DNA of 64,000 bases from Clostridiales bacterium (GTDB taxonomy: Bacteria; Bacillota; Clostridia; Oscillospirales; CAG-272), in the NCBI GenBank assembly GCA_022800625.1, contig JAAWQR010000001.1, positions 147,736 through 211,735 on the forward strand, in the 5' to 3' direction. The position numbers were made by a program, and so were the translations under genes. Numbering within the stretch: the stretch's first letter is position 1; every line of letters starts with the position of its first letter. The notes under the pieces are model-generated. The model ran no database searches. It was not told where the DNA came from and saw only the letters and a program-made list of their open reading frames with translations. Shown here piece after piece: positions 1-8,852 of this stretch.

Positions 1-575
1 CGGTTATATCAAAGGAAATAAAAGAACAGATACTTGCAAAGGAAGGCAGGCTTCCCGACGCGGTCATAGCATGCGTAGGCGGCGGTTCAAACGCTATCGG
101 AAGCTTTTATCACTTTATTGAGGACAGCGATGTACGACTTATCGGCTGCGAGGCGGCGGGACGCGGAATCGAAACACCTGAAACGGCAGCTACAGTAAAC
201 GTCGGTTCTCTCGGTATATTTCACGGAATGAAATCGTATTTCTGTCAAGATGAATACGGACAAATTGCTCCCGTATATTCAATCTCAGCAGGACTTGATT
301 ACCCGGGTGTAGGTCCTGAGCACGCTTATCTGCATGACATAGGCAGGGCTGAATATGTACCTATAACCGACGACGAGGCGGTAGACGCATTTGAATATTT
401 GTCAAAGACCGAAGGCATAATCCCGGCAATCGAATCATCTCACGCGCTTGCATATGTAAAAAAGCTTGCTCCGACAATGGGTAACGACAAAATAATCGTC
501 GTTACCGTTTCGGGACGCGGAGACAAGGACTGTGCTGCTATCGCACGATACAGAGGAGTAAATATCAATGAGTAA
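1..575 (+). CDS. trpB: Tryptophan synthase beta chain, 3' part (start lies before the window)
   Basis: The reading frame is open from base 3 and enters the window without a start, so this is the C-terminal half of a longer protein. TrpB condenses indole with serine on pyridoxal phosphate to give tryptophan, in an alpha2-beta2 complex with TrpA. The visible part has the phosphate-binding loop GGGSNAIG near the left edge, the segment GPEHAYLHD, and the C-terminal SHALAY and [10 protein letters not shown] motifs, all standard for TrpB. Its stop overlaps the trpA start by 8 bases, so the two genes are translationally coupled. The rest of a trp operon is expected upstream, outside the window. Confidence 0.97.
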   Translation, partial: VISKEIKEQILAKEGRLPDAVIACVGGGSNAIGSFYHFIEDSDVRLIGCEAAGRGIETPETAATVNVGSLGIFHGMKSYFCQDEYGQIAPVYSISAGLDYPGVGPEHAYLHDIGRAEYVPITDDEAVDAFEYLSKTEGIIPAIESSHALAYVKKLAPTMGNDKIIVVTVSGRGDKDCAAIARYRGVNINE

Positions 576-1344
576 AATTTCTGAAGCTTTTAAGAACGGG
601 AAGGCATTCATTCCCTTTATAACATGCGGATATCCGAATATTGAAACGACAGAAGCAATAGTTCGTGAAATGGTTAAAAACGGAGCCGATCTGATCGAGC
701 TCGGCATTCCGTTTTCCGATCCGACGGCTGAAGGTCCCGTAATCGAAGCGGCAAGTCTCCGCGCTCTTGAAAACGGTACCACAAGCGACTCGGTTTTTGA
801 GATGGTTCAGCGATTGAGAGAGGATATTTCAATCCCCTTAGTCTTTATGACTTATGCAAATGTTGTTTTTTCCTACGGTTCGGAAAGATTTATTTCAAAG
901 TGCCGAGAAGTCGGTATTGACGGCTTAATCCTTCCGGACATTCCATTTGAGGAAAAAGGTGAGTTCAGTGATTTTTGCGAAAAATACGATGTCGATTTAA
1001 TAAGCCTTATAGCTCCGACTTCAGATGACAGAATAGAGAAAATCGCAAAAGATGCAAAAGGATTCATATATATTGTCTCTTCTCTCGGAGTTACGGGAGA
1101 GAGAAAAAGCATAAAAACCGATATTAGAGCTATAATAGATAAGATAAAGAAAAACACGGCTGTTCCCTGCGCTGTGGGATTCGGTATATCAACGAGCGAG
1201 CAGGCAAGAGAGATGGCAGAAGAGGCAGACGGAGTTATTGTCGGAAGCGCGGTTGTAAAGCTGGCAGGTGAATTCGGAATTGACTCACCGAGCCATATCG
1301 GCGAATATGTTAAAGTAATGAAAGATGCAATTCGCGGCATCTAA
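568..1344 (+). CDS. trpA: Tryptophan synthase alpha chain
   Basis: 258 residues, the usual TrpA length. It cleaves indole-3-glycerol phosphate to indole and glyceraldehyde 3-phosphate and passes indole to TrpB through the tunnel. The N-terminal TIM-barrel signature ELGIPFSDP carries the two catalytic acids (Glu44, Asp51 here), followed by AEGPVI. The GVTGER loop and the phosphate-binding GFGIS and GVIVGSAVV segments are present. The start is an ATG preceded by a GAGGAG ribosome site and overlapping the trpB stop. A strong terminator follows, so this is the last gene of the operon. Confidence 0.98.
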   Translation: MSKISEAFKNGKAFIPFITCGYPNIETTEAIVREMVKNGADLIELGIPFSDPTAEGPVIEAASLRALENGTTSDSVFEMVQRLREDISIPLVFMTYANVVFSYGSERFISKCREVGIDGLILPDIPFEEKGEFSDFCEKYDVDLISLIAPTSDDRIEKIAKDAKGFIYIVSSLGVTGERKSIKTDIRAIIDKIKKNTAVPCAVGFGISTSEQAREMAEEADGVIVGSAVVKLAGEFGIDSPSHIGEYVKVMKDAIRGI

Positions 1345-1356
1345 TCCGAATAAGTG

Positions 1357-1404
1357 AAAAATAGACAATACTGCTCCTAATCGAAGAAGTATTGCCTATT
1401 TTTT
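1357..1404. terminator. Bidirectional intrinsic terminator between trpA and mfd
   Basis: Inverted repeat with a 15 bp arm (1358-1372 against 1388-1402, one mismatch), A-rich on the left and T-rich on the right, so it works in both directions. It separates the convergent trpA and mfd genes; the right edge touches the mfd stop codon. Confidence 0.9.
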
Positions 1405-4400
1405 CATTTTGTAATAAGAGAAGAATATTTGCTTATAAGATCAATTAAAAATTCGGTATTACGCTCCCCTTTTCTTACATTACAGGTTATTGAGGGTTGA
1501 GCGCCCAATATAACCTTTACACGGCAGTCGGAAAATTCTTCTGCAAGCGCTGTAACTGCTGCAGGAATTATTGTTTCGGGCGTCAGCGTAATCTTCCCGT
1601 CGCGCTCAGCAATCTTAATAAATCCTGCGTTAGCTGCAGCTGCCCGTATAAGAGCAATTCTGCAAAGATTCAGCGCAGGAGCTGACGGCTCGCCGAACCT
1701 GTCGCATATCTCATCGATCATATCGTCATAGTCATCTTCGCATGTAATTCGTGCGATTTTTTTATACATTTCCATTCTCTGAGGAGACGACGGAATATAG
1801 TTCTTTGAAAGATATGCGTCAGCCTGTATATCAACGGTACACTCGGGTTTCTTCTCGATTTTTTCGCCCTTTTCTTCTATAACAGCTTCATTTAAAAGCT
1901 TCATGTACAGATCATATCCTACAGCCTCCATATGTCCGTGCTGTTCTGCTCCGAGAAGATTTCCCGCTCCTCTTATTTCTAAATCTCTGAGTGCTATTTT
2001 AAATCCTGCTCCGAACTCGGCATACTCTTTGATTGCAGTAAGACGTTTTTCTGCAATTTCAGTAATGTTTTTATTTTTTCTGTATGTAAAATAAGCATAA
2101 GCGCGTCTGCCTGAGCGTCCGACTCGTCCTCTTATCTGATGAAGCTGGGAAAGTCCGTACATATCAGCGTTTTCAATAATCAGGGTATTCGCATTCGGAA
2201 TATCTACACCCGTTTCAATAATCGTTGTACACACGAGAATGTCTATTTCTCCGCGAATCAGCGCTTCCCATATTTCTTCGAGTTCTTCCCTCTCCATTTT
2301 ACCGTGAGCTACCGCTATTCTGGCATCGGGAATTGCCTTGCTTATTCTGCCTGCAACATTATAGATTCCCTCAACTCTGTTGTACATATAAAAGACCTGT
2401 CCCGAACGGCGGAGCTCACGGCGTATAGCTTCGTATATGATCATATCGTCATATTCAAGCACATACGTTTGTACCGGAGCGCGCTCTCCGGGCGCTTCCT
2501 CAAGCAAGCTCATATCGACTATACCGCCCATTGCCATATTAAGTGTTCTCGGAATCGGCGTTGCGGTAAGTGTGAGAACATCAGCGCCCGTTGCGATTTT
2601 CTTCAGCTTTTCTTTTTGAGCAACTCCGAAACGCTGTTCTTCATCGATTATAACAAGTCCTAAATCGTAAAATTCAACATCAGATGATATGATTCTGTGA
2701 GTACCGATAATAATATCGGTTTCACCGCGTTTCAGTCTGCGCAGTGCGGATTTCTGCTCAGAGGGCGAACGAAATCTCGACACCATATCAACATTTATGG
2801 GAAACTGTCTCATGCGGCTCTTGAAATTTTTAAAATGCTGATATGCAAGAATCGTAGTCGGAACAAGGATCGCTACCTGATGTCCGCTCATAGCAGCTTT
2901 AAATGCGGCGCGCATTGCAACTTCGGTTTTACCGTATCCTACATCGCCGCATACAAGTCTGTCCATAGGATAAGCAGCTTCCATATCGCGCCTCACATCA
3001 TCAATAGCAATAAGCTGACCGTCAGTTTCTTCATACTCAAATGATGCGGCAAATTCCCGACACATATCATCATCCGGAGCAAAAGCGATTCCCTTTGCTC
3101 TCTTTCTTGCAGCATACAGCTCAATCAGCTCATGAGCCATCTCGCGCGTTGCGGCTTTAGCCTTGCTTTTTGCACGGTTCCAGTCAGCGCCGCCCATTTT
3201 AGACAGCTTAACCCCTGTTCCGTCCGAGCCTGCACCGATATATTTTGAGACAAGATCAAGCTGATCTACAGGTAAAAACAGCTGATCTGTTCCGGCATAT
3301 TTTATTGTAACATAATCGCGTGATACGCCTGCAACGGTCAAATTACTGAGACCGAGGTACTGACCTACGCCGTATGAAGCATGTACAACAAGATCTCCTA
3401 CTTCAAGATCGGCATACGACATTATTGCTTCTGATGATTTTTTCTTTTTTCTTTTAAGTATCTTAGGCGCGCGCTTACCGCCTATATCGGAAGAATAGTC
3501 AAGAAGTGCAAATCTGACTCTTGACAGTTCAAAACCGCCCTTCAGCGGCGCACATAAAGTTACAACCGCCCCTGCAGGTATATTTGAAACTTCTTCTATG
3601 GCAGCGGCAGCGCTCATGCCTGACTCAACAAGCTTCTCAGTCAAGGCTGATCTTTCTGATTCAGAAGCACAGCAAACAGCAACCTTCCAGCCTTGGCTGA
3701 CATATGATCTGATATCTTCCTCCAAAACTTCGCGGCGGCCGCCGTAGGGAGATATATGCCGCGATGCTAAGTCAAATTCAGCGCCCGCCGAAAGTCCTTC
3801 ATAAGAGCGAGATATAGTATCGGTAAGCACTGTTGAAGTGTCTGTAAATTTATAGATCACATCGTTCCACTCTTTTGAATATCCGTTTGATTTTGTAAGT
3901 CTCGGATTTAGTTCAAAATGCTCGATCATATCTGTCAGACTTTGTTCAAGAAGAGTATACGAAGCGTTTGCTCTTGCCTCAAGATCATTCGGATTTATCA
4001 AAACAATAACACCGTCAAACATTTCAATCAGGGATTTCCCGTTGGGATAAATAATCGGAAGATATTTATCGGCAAAATTCAGTTCGGTTTTGTTTCTGAT
4101 ATCGGAAAGTTCCGCTTCAAGAAGTTTTTTTGAGCGGTCGTTTTCGATGACATTTCCGCTTTTTTGAATCTTCCCCAAAACAGGCTGTATTGCGTTCTCG
4201 ATTTGTTCTCTTATCTCATCCGTTATTAAAAGCTCGCGTGCCGGAGGAATAATTATCTCATGCTCGCACATCTCGGAAAAACGCTGAGATTCAGGATCGA
4301 ATGTTCCGATTCTGTCTACTTCATCTCCGAAAAGCTCAATTCTGTAAGCATTTCCTGTCGGAACAAATATATCTATTATTCCGCCGCGTCTTGCAAATTG

Positions 4401-4946
4401 TCCCGAACCTTCGACTATCTCCACCTTTTTGTAACCGAAATCAAGGAGAGAGACCGATAGCTCATCAAGGTCTATTGCAGAAGAGATGTCAAGGACAATA
4501 GTCTTCTCTTTTACGATCTCGCACGGAAGAGTTACCTGAAGAGCCGCCGATATTCCTGAACAAACGGCAAAAGCATCGTTTTGAGAATAACCTGCGAGAC
4601 TTGATATCACGGAGAGCCTCTCATTTTCAAATTCATGAGAGGCAGCCATATTATTAAAATTAAAATCGCGCGCTGAATATTTCATTGCGGGAATACCGTA
4701 TGACATCAAAAATTCAGCTTCGGAAGCCGCCTCTTTATCGTCGGGGAAAAGAAACAGAATATTCTTTCCATGCGATATAATATCTTCGGCAAGAGCTGCA
4801 TGAAAATAACTGTCGGCGCTCTCTGATATGCCGCTGACAAGATGCGGCTTTTTGGACAGTCCTTTTCCCGACGCTTTCAGACTGTTAAGAAGTTCACTGT
4901 ATTCTCTGTCGCTCCTGATCTGCGACATGATAAGATTATTGTTCAA
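1404..4946 (-). CDS. mfd: Transcription-repair coupling factor Mfd
   Basis: 1180 residues, full length. Mfd displaces RNA polymerase stalled at DNA lesions and recruits UvrA. The N-terminal UvrB-like region precedes the RNA polymerase interacting module (around YADLEVGDLVVHASYGVG) and an SF2 translocase with Walker A GDVGYGKTE near residue 665, DEEQ near 765, TATPIPRT near 792 and the RGRVGRSGR motif. The C-terminal TRCF domain is present. The start is a TTG with GGAGGT 4 bases upstream; the next in-frame ATG, six codons later, is too far from that site. It lies 15 bases after pth and is probably co-transcribed with it. Confidence 0.97.
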   Translation of the reverse strand: MNNNLIMSQIRSDREYSELLNSLKASGKGLSKKPHLVSGISESADSYFHAALAEDIISHGKNILFLFPDDKEAASEAEFLMSYGIPAMKYSARDFNFNNMAASHEFENERLSVISSLAGYSQNDAFAVCSGISAALQVTLPCEIVKEKTIVLDISSAIDLDELSVSLLDFGYKKVEIVEGSGQFARRGGIIDIFVPTGNAYRIELFGDEVDRIGTFDPESQRFSEMCEHEIIIPPARELLITDEIREQIENAIQPVLGKIQKSGNVIENDRSKKLLEAELSDIRNKTELNFADKYLPIIYPNGKSLIEMFDGVIVLINPNDLEARANASYTLLEQSLTDMIEHFELNPRLTKSNGYSKEWNDVIYKFTDTSTVLTDTISRSYEGLSAGAEFDLASRHISPYGGRREVLEEDIRSYVSQGWKVAVCCASESERSALTEKLVESGMSAAAAIEEVSNIPAGAVVTLCAPLKGGFELSRVRFALLDYSSDIGGKRAPKILKRKKKKSSEAIMSYADLEVGDLVVHASYGVGQYLGLSNLTVAGVSRDYVTIKYAGTDQLFLPVDQLDLVSKYIGAGSDGTGVKLSKMGGADWNRAKSKAKAATREMAHELIELYAARKRAKGIAFAPDDDMCREFAASFEYEETDGQLIAIDDVRRDMEAAYPMDRLVCGDVGYGKTEVAMRAAFKAAMSGHQVAILVPTTILAYQHFKNFKSRMRQFPINVDMVSRFRSPSEQKSALRRLKRGETDIIIGTHRIISSDVEFYDLGLVIIDEEQRFGVAQKEKLKKIATGADVLTLTATPIPRTLNMAMGGIVDMSLLEEAPGERAPVQTYVLEYDDMIIYEAIRRELRRSGQVFYMYNRVEGIYNVAGRISKAIPDARIAVAHGKMEREELEEIWEALIRGEIDILVCTTIIETGVDIPNANTLIIENADMYGLSQLHQIRGRVGRSGRRAYAYFTYRKNKNITEIAEKRLTAIKEYAEFGAGFKIALRDLEIRGAGNLLGAEQHGHMEAVGYDLYMKLLNEAVIEEKGEKIEKKPECTVDIQADAYLSKNYIPSSPQRMEMYKKIARITCEDDYDDMIDEICDRFGEPSAPALNLCRIALIRAAAANAGFIKIAERDGKITLTPETIIPAAVTALAEEFSDCRVKVILGAQPSITCNVRKGERNTEFLIDLISKYSSLITK

Positions 4947-4961
4947 GACGACCTCCGATAA

Positions 4962-5600
4962 TTATTTTTTTGCGCGTCCGTTGAATTTCCCCATAGCTTC
5001 ATCAGATTTATCGCTGATGATCAAGGAAATTGCGTCATATATATCGTCAAACCTTGACATGATCTCTCGAATATCATCCTCGCTCATCCTACCGAGAACC
5101 CACGCTGCCAGGTCATAATCACGCGAAGGTTTTTCTCCGACTCCTATCCTGATTCTCTTAAACTCATCGGTTGAAAGGATGTTGATTATGTTTGACAGTC
5201 CGTTATGTCCGCCTGCGCTTCCCGATTTTCTGATTCTGATAAATCCGGGAGACTGACAGATATCGTCGGATAAAATTATAATATTCTCTGCAGGAATTTT
5301 ATAGAACGCCGCCGCTGCCTGTACAGCCTCCCCGGAGAGATTCATAAACGTCTGCGGCTTCATCAGGAGCACGTTTTTTTCACCTATTTTACCAACAGCG
5401 GTAAGAGATTTGAATTTTGAGTTTGTAATCTTTACTCCGATTCTTTCGGCAATGCTGTCTATTGCCATAAAACCCGCATTATGTCTTGTATATTCATATT
5501 TTTCACCGGGATTTCCAAGTCCCGCTAAAATGTAATCGGGTTTGCCTGCCGTATTATTGTCCTTACTTATTTTTTTGAACAGTTCAAAAATGTCCGCCAT
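4962..5600 (-). CDS. pth: Peptidyl-tRNA hydrolase
   Basis: 212 residues from the chosen ATG. It releases tRNA from prematurely dropped peptidyl-tRNA. The family motifs GLGNPG, YEYTRHNAGF (catalytic His), KPQTFMNLSG (with the key Asn) and SAGGHNGL are all visible. The frame stays open 50 codons upstream to a GTG, but that start has no ribosome site, whereas the ATG at 5600 has AAAGGA at good spacing. An N-terminal extension of about 20 residues before the core is slightly longer than usual. The pairing pth-mfd is a common Firmicutes arrangement. Confidence 0.96.
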   Translation of the reverse strand: MADIFELFKKISKDNNTAGKPDYILAGLGNPGEKYEYTRHNAGFMAIDSIAERIGVKITNSKFKSLTAVGKIGEKNVLLMKPQTFMNLSGEAVQAAAAFYKIPAENIIILSDDICQSPGFIRIRKSGSAGGHNGLSNIINILSTDEFKRIRIGVGEKPSRDYDLAAWVLGRMSEDDIREIMSRFDDIYDAISLIISDKSDEAMGKFNGRAKK

Positions 5601-5794
5601 ATTGGTTCCTTTCATTTTAACGGTACTGTGAATACCTGAACACAGAGAAAAGTCCGCTCCAAAGACCGGACGCCGTAATATTAAATGATATGAAAGCGCC
5701 GCTGATATCAATGTGACACCGACGCTCATTGATAAGATATTTAAATTCACTGCTTACGTAAACGTCAGACACAGCGAACTTTAACTATAAATAT

Positions 5795-5823
5795 ATGATA
5801 CAATATCAAAATAAAAAAATCAA
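5795..5823 (-). promoter_or_regulatory. Sigma-A promoter of pth-mfd
   Basis: TTGATT and TATCAT on the minus strand with exactly 17 bases between them. It implies a leader of about 190 nucleotides before the pth ATG. Confidence 0.7.
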
Positions 5824-5885
5824 GAGCACATCTGAAAAAACATGAATTATTCAGCATACAAGAACGGTAAAAATCCGATTTTATA

Positions 5886-5914
5886 TTGCTTTTCCGACAG
5901 ATTTATGATACTAT
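5886..5914 (+). promoter_or_regulatory. Sigma-A promoter of the DivIVA-like operon
   Basis: TTGCTT, 17 bases, TACTAT; an overlapping TATGAT lies just before. It sits about 70 bases upstream of the ATG at 5979 and is divergent from the pth promoter. Its position also argues against the longer reading frame that would start at 5886. Confidence 0.65.
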
Positions 5915-5978
5915 ATTACATATAGAATCATTTTATGACATATATCTGTCCGCAGGCAGGATAATGAGGGAGACGCAT

Positions 5979-6722
5979 ATGAGCACTGAAAAAAAAGCTT
6001 TTCGTACCTCTATGGGCGGTTTTAACAAAGACGACGTAAATATGTATATTCTTCGGCAAAGCCGTGAGTTTAAGGAAAAAGAAGAAAACTATAAAAAAGA
6101 AATTGAAAAACTCTCTTGTCAGATTGAAGTAATGAATATAGACTTCGATGAAATCGAAACACTTCGAGAAAAGCTTTCAAAAATCACATCTGATACTGAT
6201 GAATATGAAAAGAAAATATCGGAGTATAAGTTCAGAATAGAGGAACTTGAAAAAGCTCTTGCTGAGAAAAGTGCTGAAGCTTCTAAAGACGATAAAGCGC
6301 CCGATTTCAATAAAATCCGCATGTACGATCAGTTAAGCTCCCAAATAGGTGAGATAATAATAGGAGCTAACAAGAATGCCGATGATGTAATAAAAAAAGC
6401 TGAAACAGCTGCCAAAAAGCTTCTTGAGGAAAGCGAAAAAAATGCCATTGAGGCTAAAGCAAGGCTTCAGGTTGCATTTGACAGCATTATCTCAGGGCTC
6501 AGAAAAGATATTGAAGCTGAAACAGATTCTTGTATCAAAGAATTTCGCAGCTATACTCAATCTATAAATTCAGGTTCGCAAAATATGATCGCAGAAATTG
6601 AAAAGCGATACTCGGAAATGTCAGATAAGATTACTTCATACAGCGACGCTCTTGAAGACAGTGTAAAATCACGTGTAAGCACACTGATTCCCGAAGCCGA
6701 TACGGAAAATAAATCGGAGTAA
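5979..6722 (+). CDS. DivIVA-like coiled-coil protein
   Basis: 247 residues. The first 25 residues (AFRTSMGGFNKDDVNMYI) resemble the membrane-binding N-terminus of DivIVA/GpsB-type proteins. Next comes a highly charged coiled coil (about residues 28-95), then an Ala/Glu/Lys-rich helical region of a kind seen in cell-division scaffolds and ATP-synthase b-like proteins. No enzymatic motif is visible. The start is the ATG with GAGGGAG upstream. A role in division-site or pole organisation is inferred from the N-terminus only. It leads a cluster with a fumarase-like subunit and an XRE regulator, which does not explain its job. Confidence 0.7.
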   Translation: MSTEKKAFRTSMGGFNKDDVNMYILRQSREFKEKEENYKKEIEKLSCQIEVMNIDFDEIETLREKLSKITSDTDEYEKKISEYKFRIEELEKALAEKSAEASKDDKAPDFNKIRMYDQLSSQIGEIIIGANKNADDVIKKAETAAKKLLEESEKNAIEAKARLQVAFDSIISGLRKDIEAETDSCIKEFRSYTQSINSGSQNMIAEIEKRYSEMSDKITSYSDALEDSVKSRVSTLIPEADTENKSE

Positions 6723-6734
6723 ACTACAGTACTT

Positions 6735-7259
6735 ATGATAAACGAACTATTTACCAATGATATTTCCAATATAGGAAACCTAAAGGCAGGCGACCTTATT
6801 TACCTTACCGGAACTGTCTATACAGCCCGCGATGCGGCTCATAAAAAAATATTTGATCTGCTTGACAGAGGAGAAAAAACTCCGTTTGAAATTAGAGGCT
6901 CATTTATTTACTTTGCAGGTCCTACCCCGGGAAAAGGAACACTTGCCGTCGGTGCCTGCGGTCCCACAACATCTTCAAGAATGGATCCTTATACTCCGCG
7001 TCTTATGAGACTCGGACTTGCTGCCACTATCGGAAAGGGTGCACGTTCTCCGGAGGTTGTAAAATCAATAACGGAAACGGGCGGCGTATATCTGTGCGCC
7101 ATCGGAGGAGCCGGCGCTCTTGCATCGGAAGCAATAAAAAGCATGGAAGTTATCGCTTTTGATGAACTTGGATGCGAATCCGTAAAGAAGCTGACCGTTG
7201 AAAAATTCCCGCTGTATGTCGGTATAGATTCAAACGGAAATACTATCTTTAAGGCATAA
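6735..7259 (+). CDS. Class I fumarase / L-tartrate dehydratase beta-type subunit (orphan)
   Basis: 174 residues, the size of the beta subunit in two-subunit iron-sulfur hydro-lyases (FumB/TtdB family, swivelling domain). Recognisable segments are GDLIYLTGTVYTARDAAHK, the GPTTSSRMDPY substrate-binding motif, GKGA and the C-terminal FPLYVGIDSNGN. In the family this subunit pairs with an alpha subunit that carries the Fe-S cluster. The alpha gene usually lies directly upstream, but here the neighbour is the DivIVA-like gene. The ribosome site before the ATG is weak (GGAG about 15 bases away). Substrate (fumarate or tartrate) cannot be decided from this subunit. Confidence 0.88.
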   Translation: MINELFTNDISNIGNLKAGDLIYLTGTVYTARDAAHKKIFDLLDRGEKTPFEIRGSFIYFAGPTPGKGTLAVGACGPTTSSRMDPYTPRLMRLGLAATIGKGARSPEVVKSITETGGVYLCAIGGAGALASEAIKSMEVIAFDELGCESVKKLTVEKFPLYVGIDSNGNTIFKA

Positions 7260-7271
7260 TAATTTATCTGA

Positions 7272-8147
7272 ATGAATAAATCACCTTCAACTATCGGAAA
7301 CAAAATTAAAGAGATACGATTAAAAAAGAACTTAACTCAGGACGAGCTTTGCGGAACTGAAATTACGAGGAATAATCTCAGCTTAATTGAAAGAGGAAAA
7401 TCACTTCCCTCTTTAAAAACGTTATGTTATCTTGCTGACAGACTTGACGTTCCTTGCGGATATTTTTTCTCCGACAGCGAAGCCGAAGAGGTTAAGTTTA
7501 TAAATTTTTTTGCTTCGGACGATCTTAAATGTGCGTATAAATCACATAACTACAAAAAGTGTATAGAGATTGCAGACTCTGTTCCGAGTTCACTGCAAAA
7601 TGATGAAACAGCTATGCTCTCTGCCCTGTCTCACTTTTACGAAGGAATTATCTCAGCGGAAGCGCTTGACAGTGAAGGAGCAAAAAAACATATGCGCTGT
7701 GCTGTTTCTTCAGCTCTTCATACAAGTTATCTCGGCGATGATTTTTTTAACGCTGCTTCTTATTATGAATTGCTGTTTTCATCGCTTCTTCAAACTGATA
7801 TCCCTATGCGGCTTTACGACTTTCATGAAAGCAGCAGCTATGTTCCGATAGAGCTTATTATGTATTTTAAAATGCTTTCAGAAAAAAAGTCTGCCGAACA
7901 TTTAGGGGGGTATCTAACAAATCCTTATCATATACAGCATTTTAACGCAAGAGAAGCCTCTGCAAAAAATAATTATCAGTCTGAATATAAGCTTCTGCTG
8001 TCTCTCGCCGAAGATAAAGCACTTCCTTATTATATGAGATATAATGTATGGAATGATCTTGAAATCTGCTCCAACATTATCGGAGAATTTAAAACAGCAT
8101 ATTTGGCTGCAACATTCAAATTAAAAGCCGGCAGAAATGAACTCTAA
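7272..8147 (+). CDS. XRE-family transcriptional regulator with long C-terminal domain
   Basis: 291 residues. Residues about 5-65 form a Cro/C1-type helix-turn-helix (IKEIRLKKNLTQDELCG, NNLSLIERGKSLPSLKTL, LDVPCGYFF). The remaining 220 residues are mostly helical and Ser/Ala/Tyr-rich. They resemble the TPR-like sensory domains of Rgg/PlcR-type regulators but have no clear motif. The start is an ATG 12 bases after the fumarase-like gene with no obvious ribosome site, suggesting coupling. Target genes and ligand are unknown. Confidence 0.8.
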   Translation: MNKSPSTIGNKIKEIRLKKNLTQDELCGTEITRNNLSLIERGKSLPSLKTLCYLADRLDVPCGYFFSDSEAEEVKFINFFASDDLKCAYKSHNYKKCIEIADSVPSSLQNDETAMLSALSHFYEGIISAEALDSEGAKKHMRCAVSSALHTSYLGDDFFNAASYYELLFSSLLQTDIPMRLYDFHESSSYVPIELIMYFKMLSEKKSAEHLGGYLTNPYHIQHFNAREASAKNNYQSEYKLLLSLAEDKALPYYMRYNVWNDLEICSNIIGEFKTAYLAATFKLKAGRNEL

Positions 8148-8155
8148 AGAAAGTT

Positions 8156-8193
8156 ATAAGGACACATTCTGAAAATTCCGAATGTGTCCTTAT
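8156..8193. terminator. Bidirectional terminator between convergent regulators
   Basis: Perfect 14 bp inverted repeat (8156-8169 with 8180-8193) around a 10-base loop. It overlaps the stop codon of the minus-strand gene ending at 8190. Confidence 0.85.
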
Positions 8194-8777
8194 CTTTCCG
8201 TAAGCCTGTAACCGTAATTTCTTTTACCTTCAATAAGCCGCTTAACTGCACATTGTTCTGATTTTCTGTTAATTGAAGCTATATGCACAGGTACTGATCT
8301 CGAATTGTCAGGTGCATTAAAACAAAAATGCGCTATTTCATCGGATGAAGCAAATTTTTTGCCGATAAACGAAAGATATTTAACTATAATTCGCTCAGTT
8401 TCGGTTAAAATCATTGATTTACCGCAGTACTTTACTCTGCCGTGCATGTCGCAGTATCTTCCGCATGTAATAGAATCGGGATAAAATCCGTATTTTACGA
8501 ACAACACGTCATAAACACGGTCAACAACCCGAAGCAGCTCTGCCGCAAAAGACGATTCACTCTCTCCAAGACCGGTGTCGGTATATATTATCCTCTCAGG
8601 ATCAAAGTTTTCGGGATCAAGTCTGATTGATGTTAAATTTATAAGTGCCAAATAATCTTTAATATCTGAAATATAAGAATATTCTAAACATGAAGCAGGT
8701 ATTCCGTGACTCAACAATACACTTCTGTAAGCATACGCTTTATCTTGATACCCCGCATCGGTCAATATTATTATCAT
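8190..8777 (-). CDS. OmpR/PhoB-type winged-helix DNA-binding protein with degenerate N-terminal domain
   Basis: 195 residues from the ATG with AAGGA at 9 bases; the upstream in-frame start lacks a site. The C-terminal 85 residues follow the OmpR winged-helix pattern: LTETERIIVKYLSFIGKKF, then the recognition helix region (VPVHIASINRK) and the terminal hairpin GKRNYGYRL. The N-terminal 100 residues start like a receiver domain (MIIILTDAGYQDKAY) but lack the expected phosphoacceptor Asp context and signature Lys. It may be an atypical response regulator or a ligand sensor. No histidine kinase is nearby. It follows the decarboxylase cluster after a terminator hairpin. Confidence 0.65.
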   Translation of the reverse strand: MIIILTDAGYQDKAYAYRSVLLSHGIPASCLEYSYISDIKDYLALINLTSIRLDPENFDPERIIYTDTGLGESESSFAAELLRVVDRVYDVLFVKYGFYPDSITCGRYCDMHGRVKYCGKSMILTETERIIVKYLSFIGKKFASSDEIAHFCFNAPDNSRSVPVHIASINRKSEQCAVKRLIEGKRNYGYRLTER

Positions 8778-8803
8778 AAATTTGAATCCTTTTTTAATAA
8801 CAC

Positions 8804-8836
8804 AAAGAAGCTCCACCGAACAGTGAAGCTTCTTTT
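8804..8836. terminator. Intrinsic terminator at the end of the decarboxylase cluster
   Basis: 9 bp stem (8804-8812 with 8827-8835) extended by an inner CAC/GTG pairing; A-rich on the left, T-rich on the right. It lies between the PycB/OadA-like gene and the winged-helix gene. Only about 26 bases separate it from the downstream start, so the regulator may depend on read-through. Confidence 0.75.
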
Positions 8837-8852
8837 ATCATGTCAATTTCTG

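Noticed and set aside
873..1340. Minus-strand frame of 155 codons opposite trpA
   Set aside because: Shadow of trpA with low-complexity residue use and no start signal.
2139..2663. Plus-strand open frame of 174 codons inside mfd
   Set aside because: It lies antisense to the helicase domain of mfd, has no ribosome site and no recognisable protein features; it is a shadow of mfd.
5601..5750. 50-codon N-terminal extension of peptidyl-tRNA hydrolase
   Set aside because: GTG without ribosome site, residues not seen in the family, and the internal ATG is well placed.
5886..5978. 31-codon N-terminal extension of the DivIVA-like protein
   Set aside because: Its start coincides with the -35 of the promoter and lacks a ribosome site; the ATG at 5979 has a good one.
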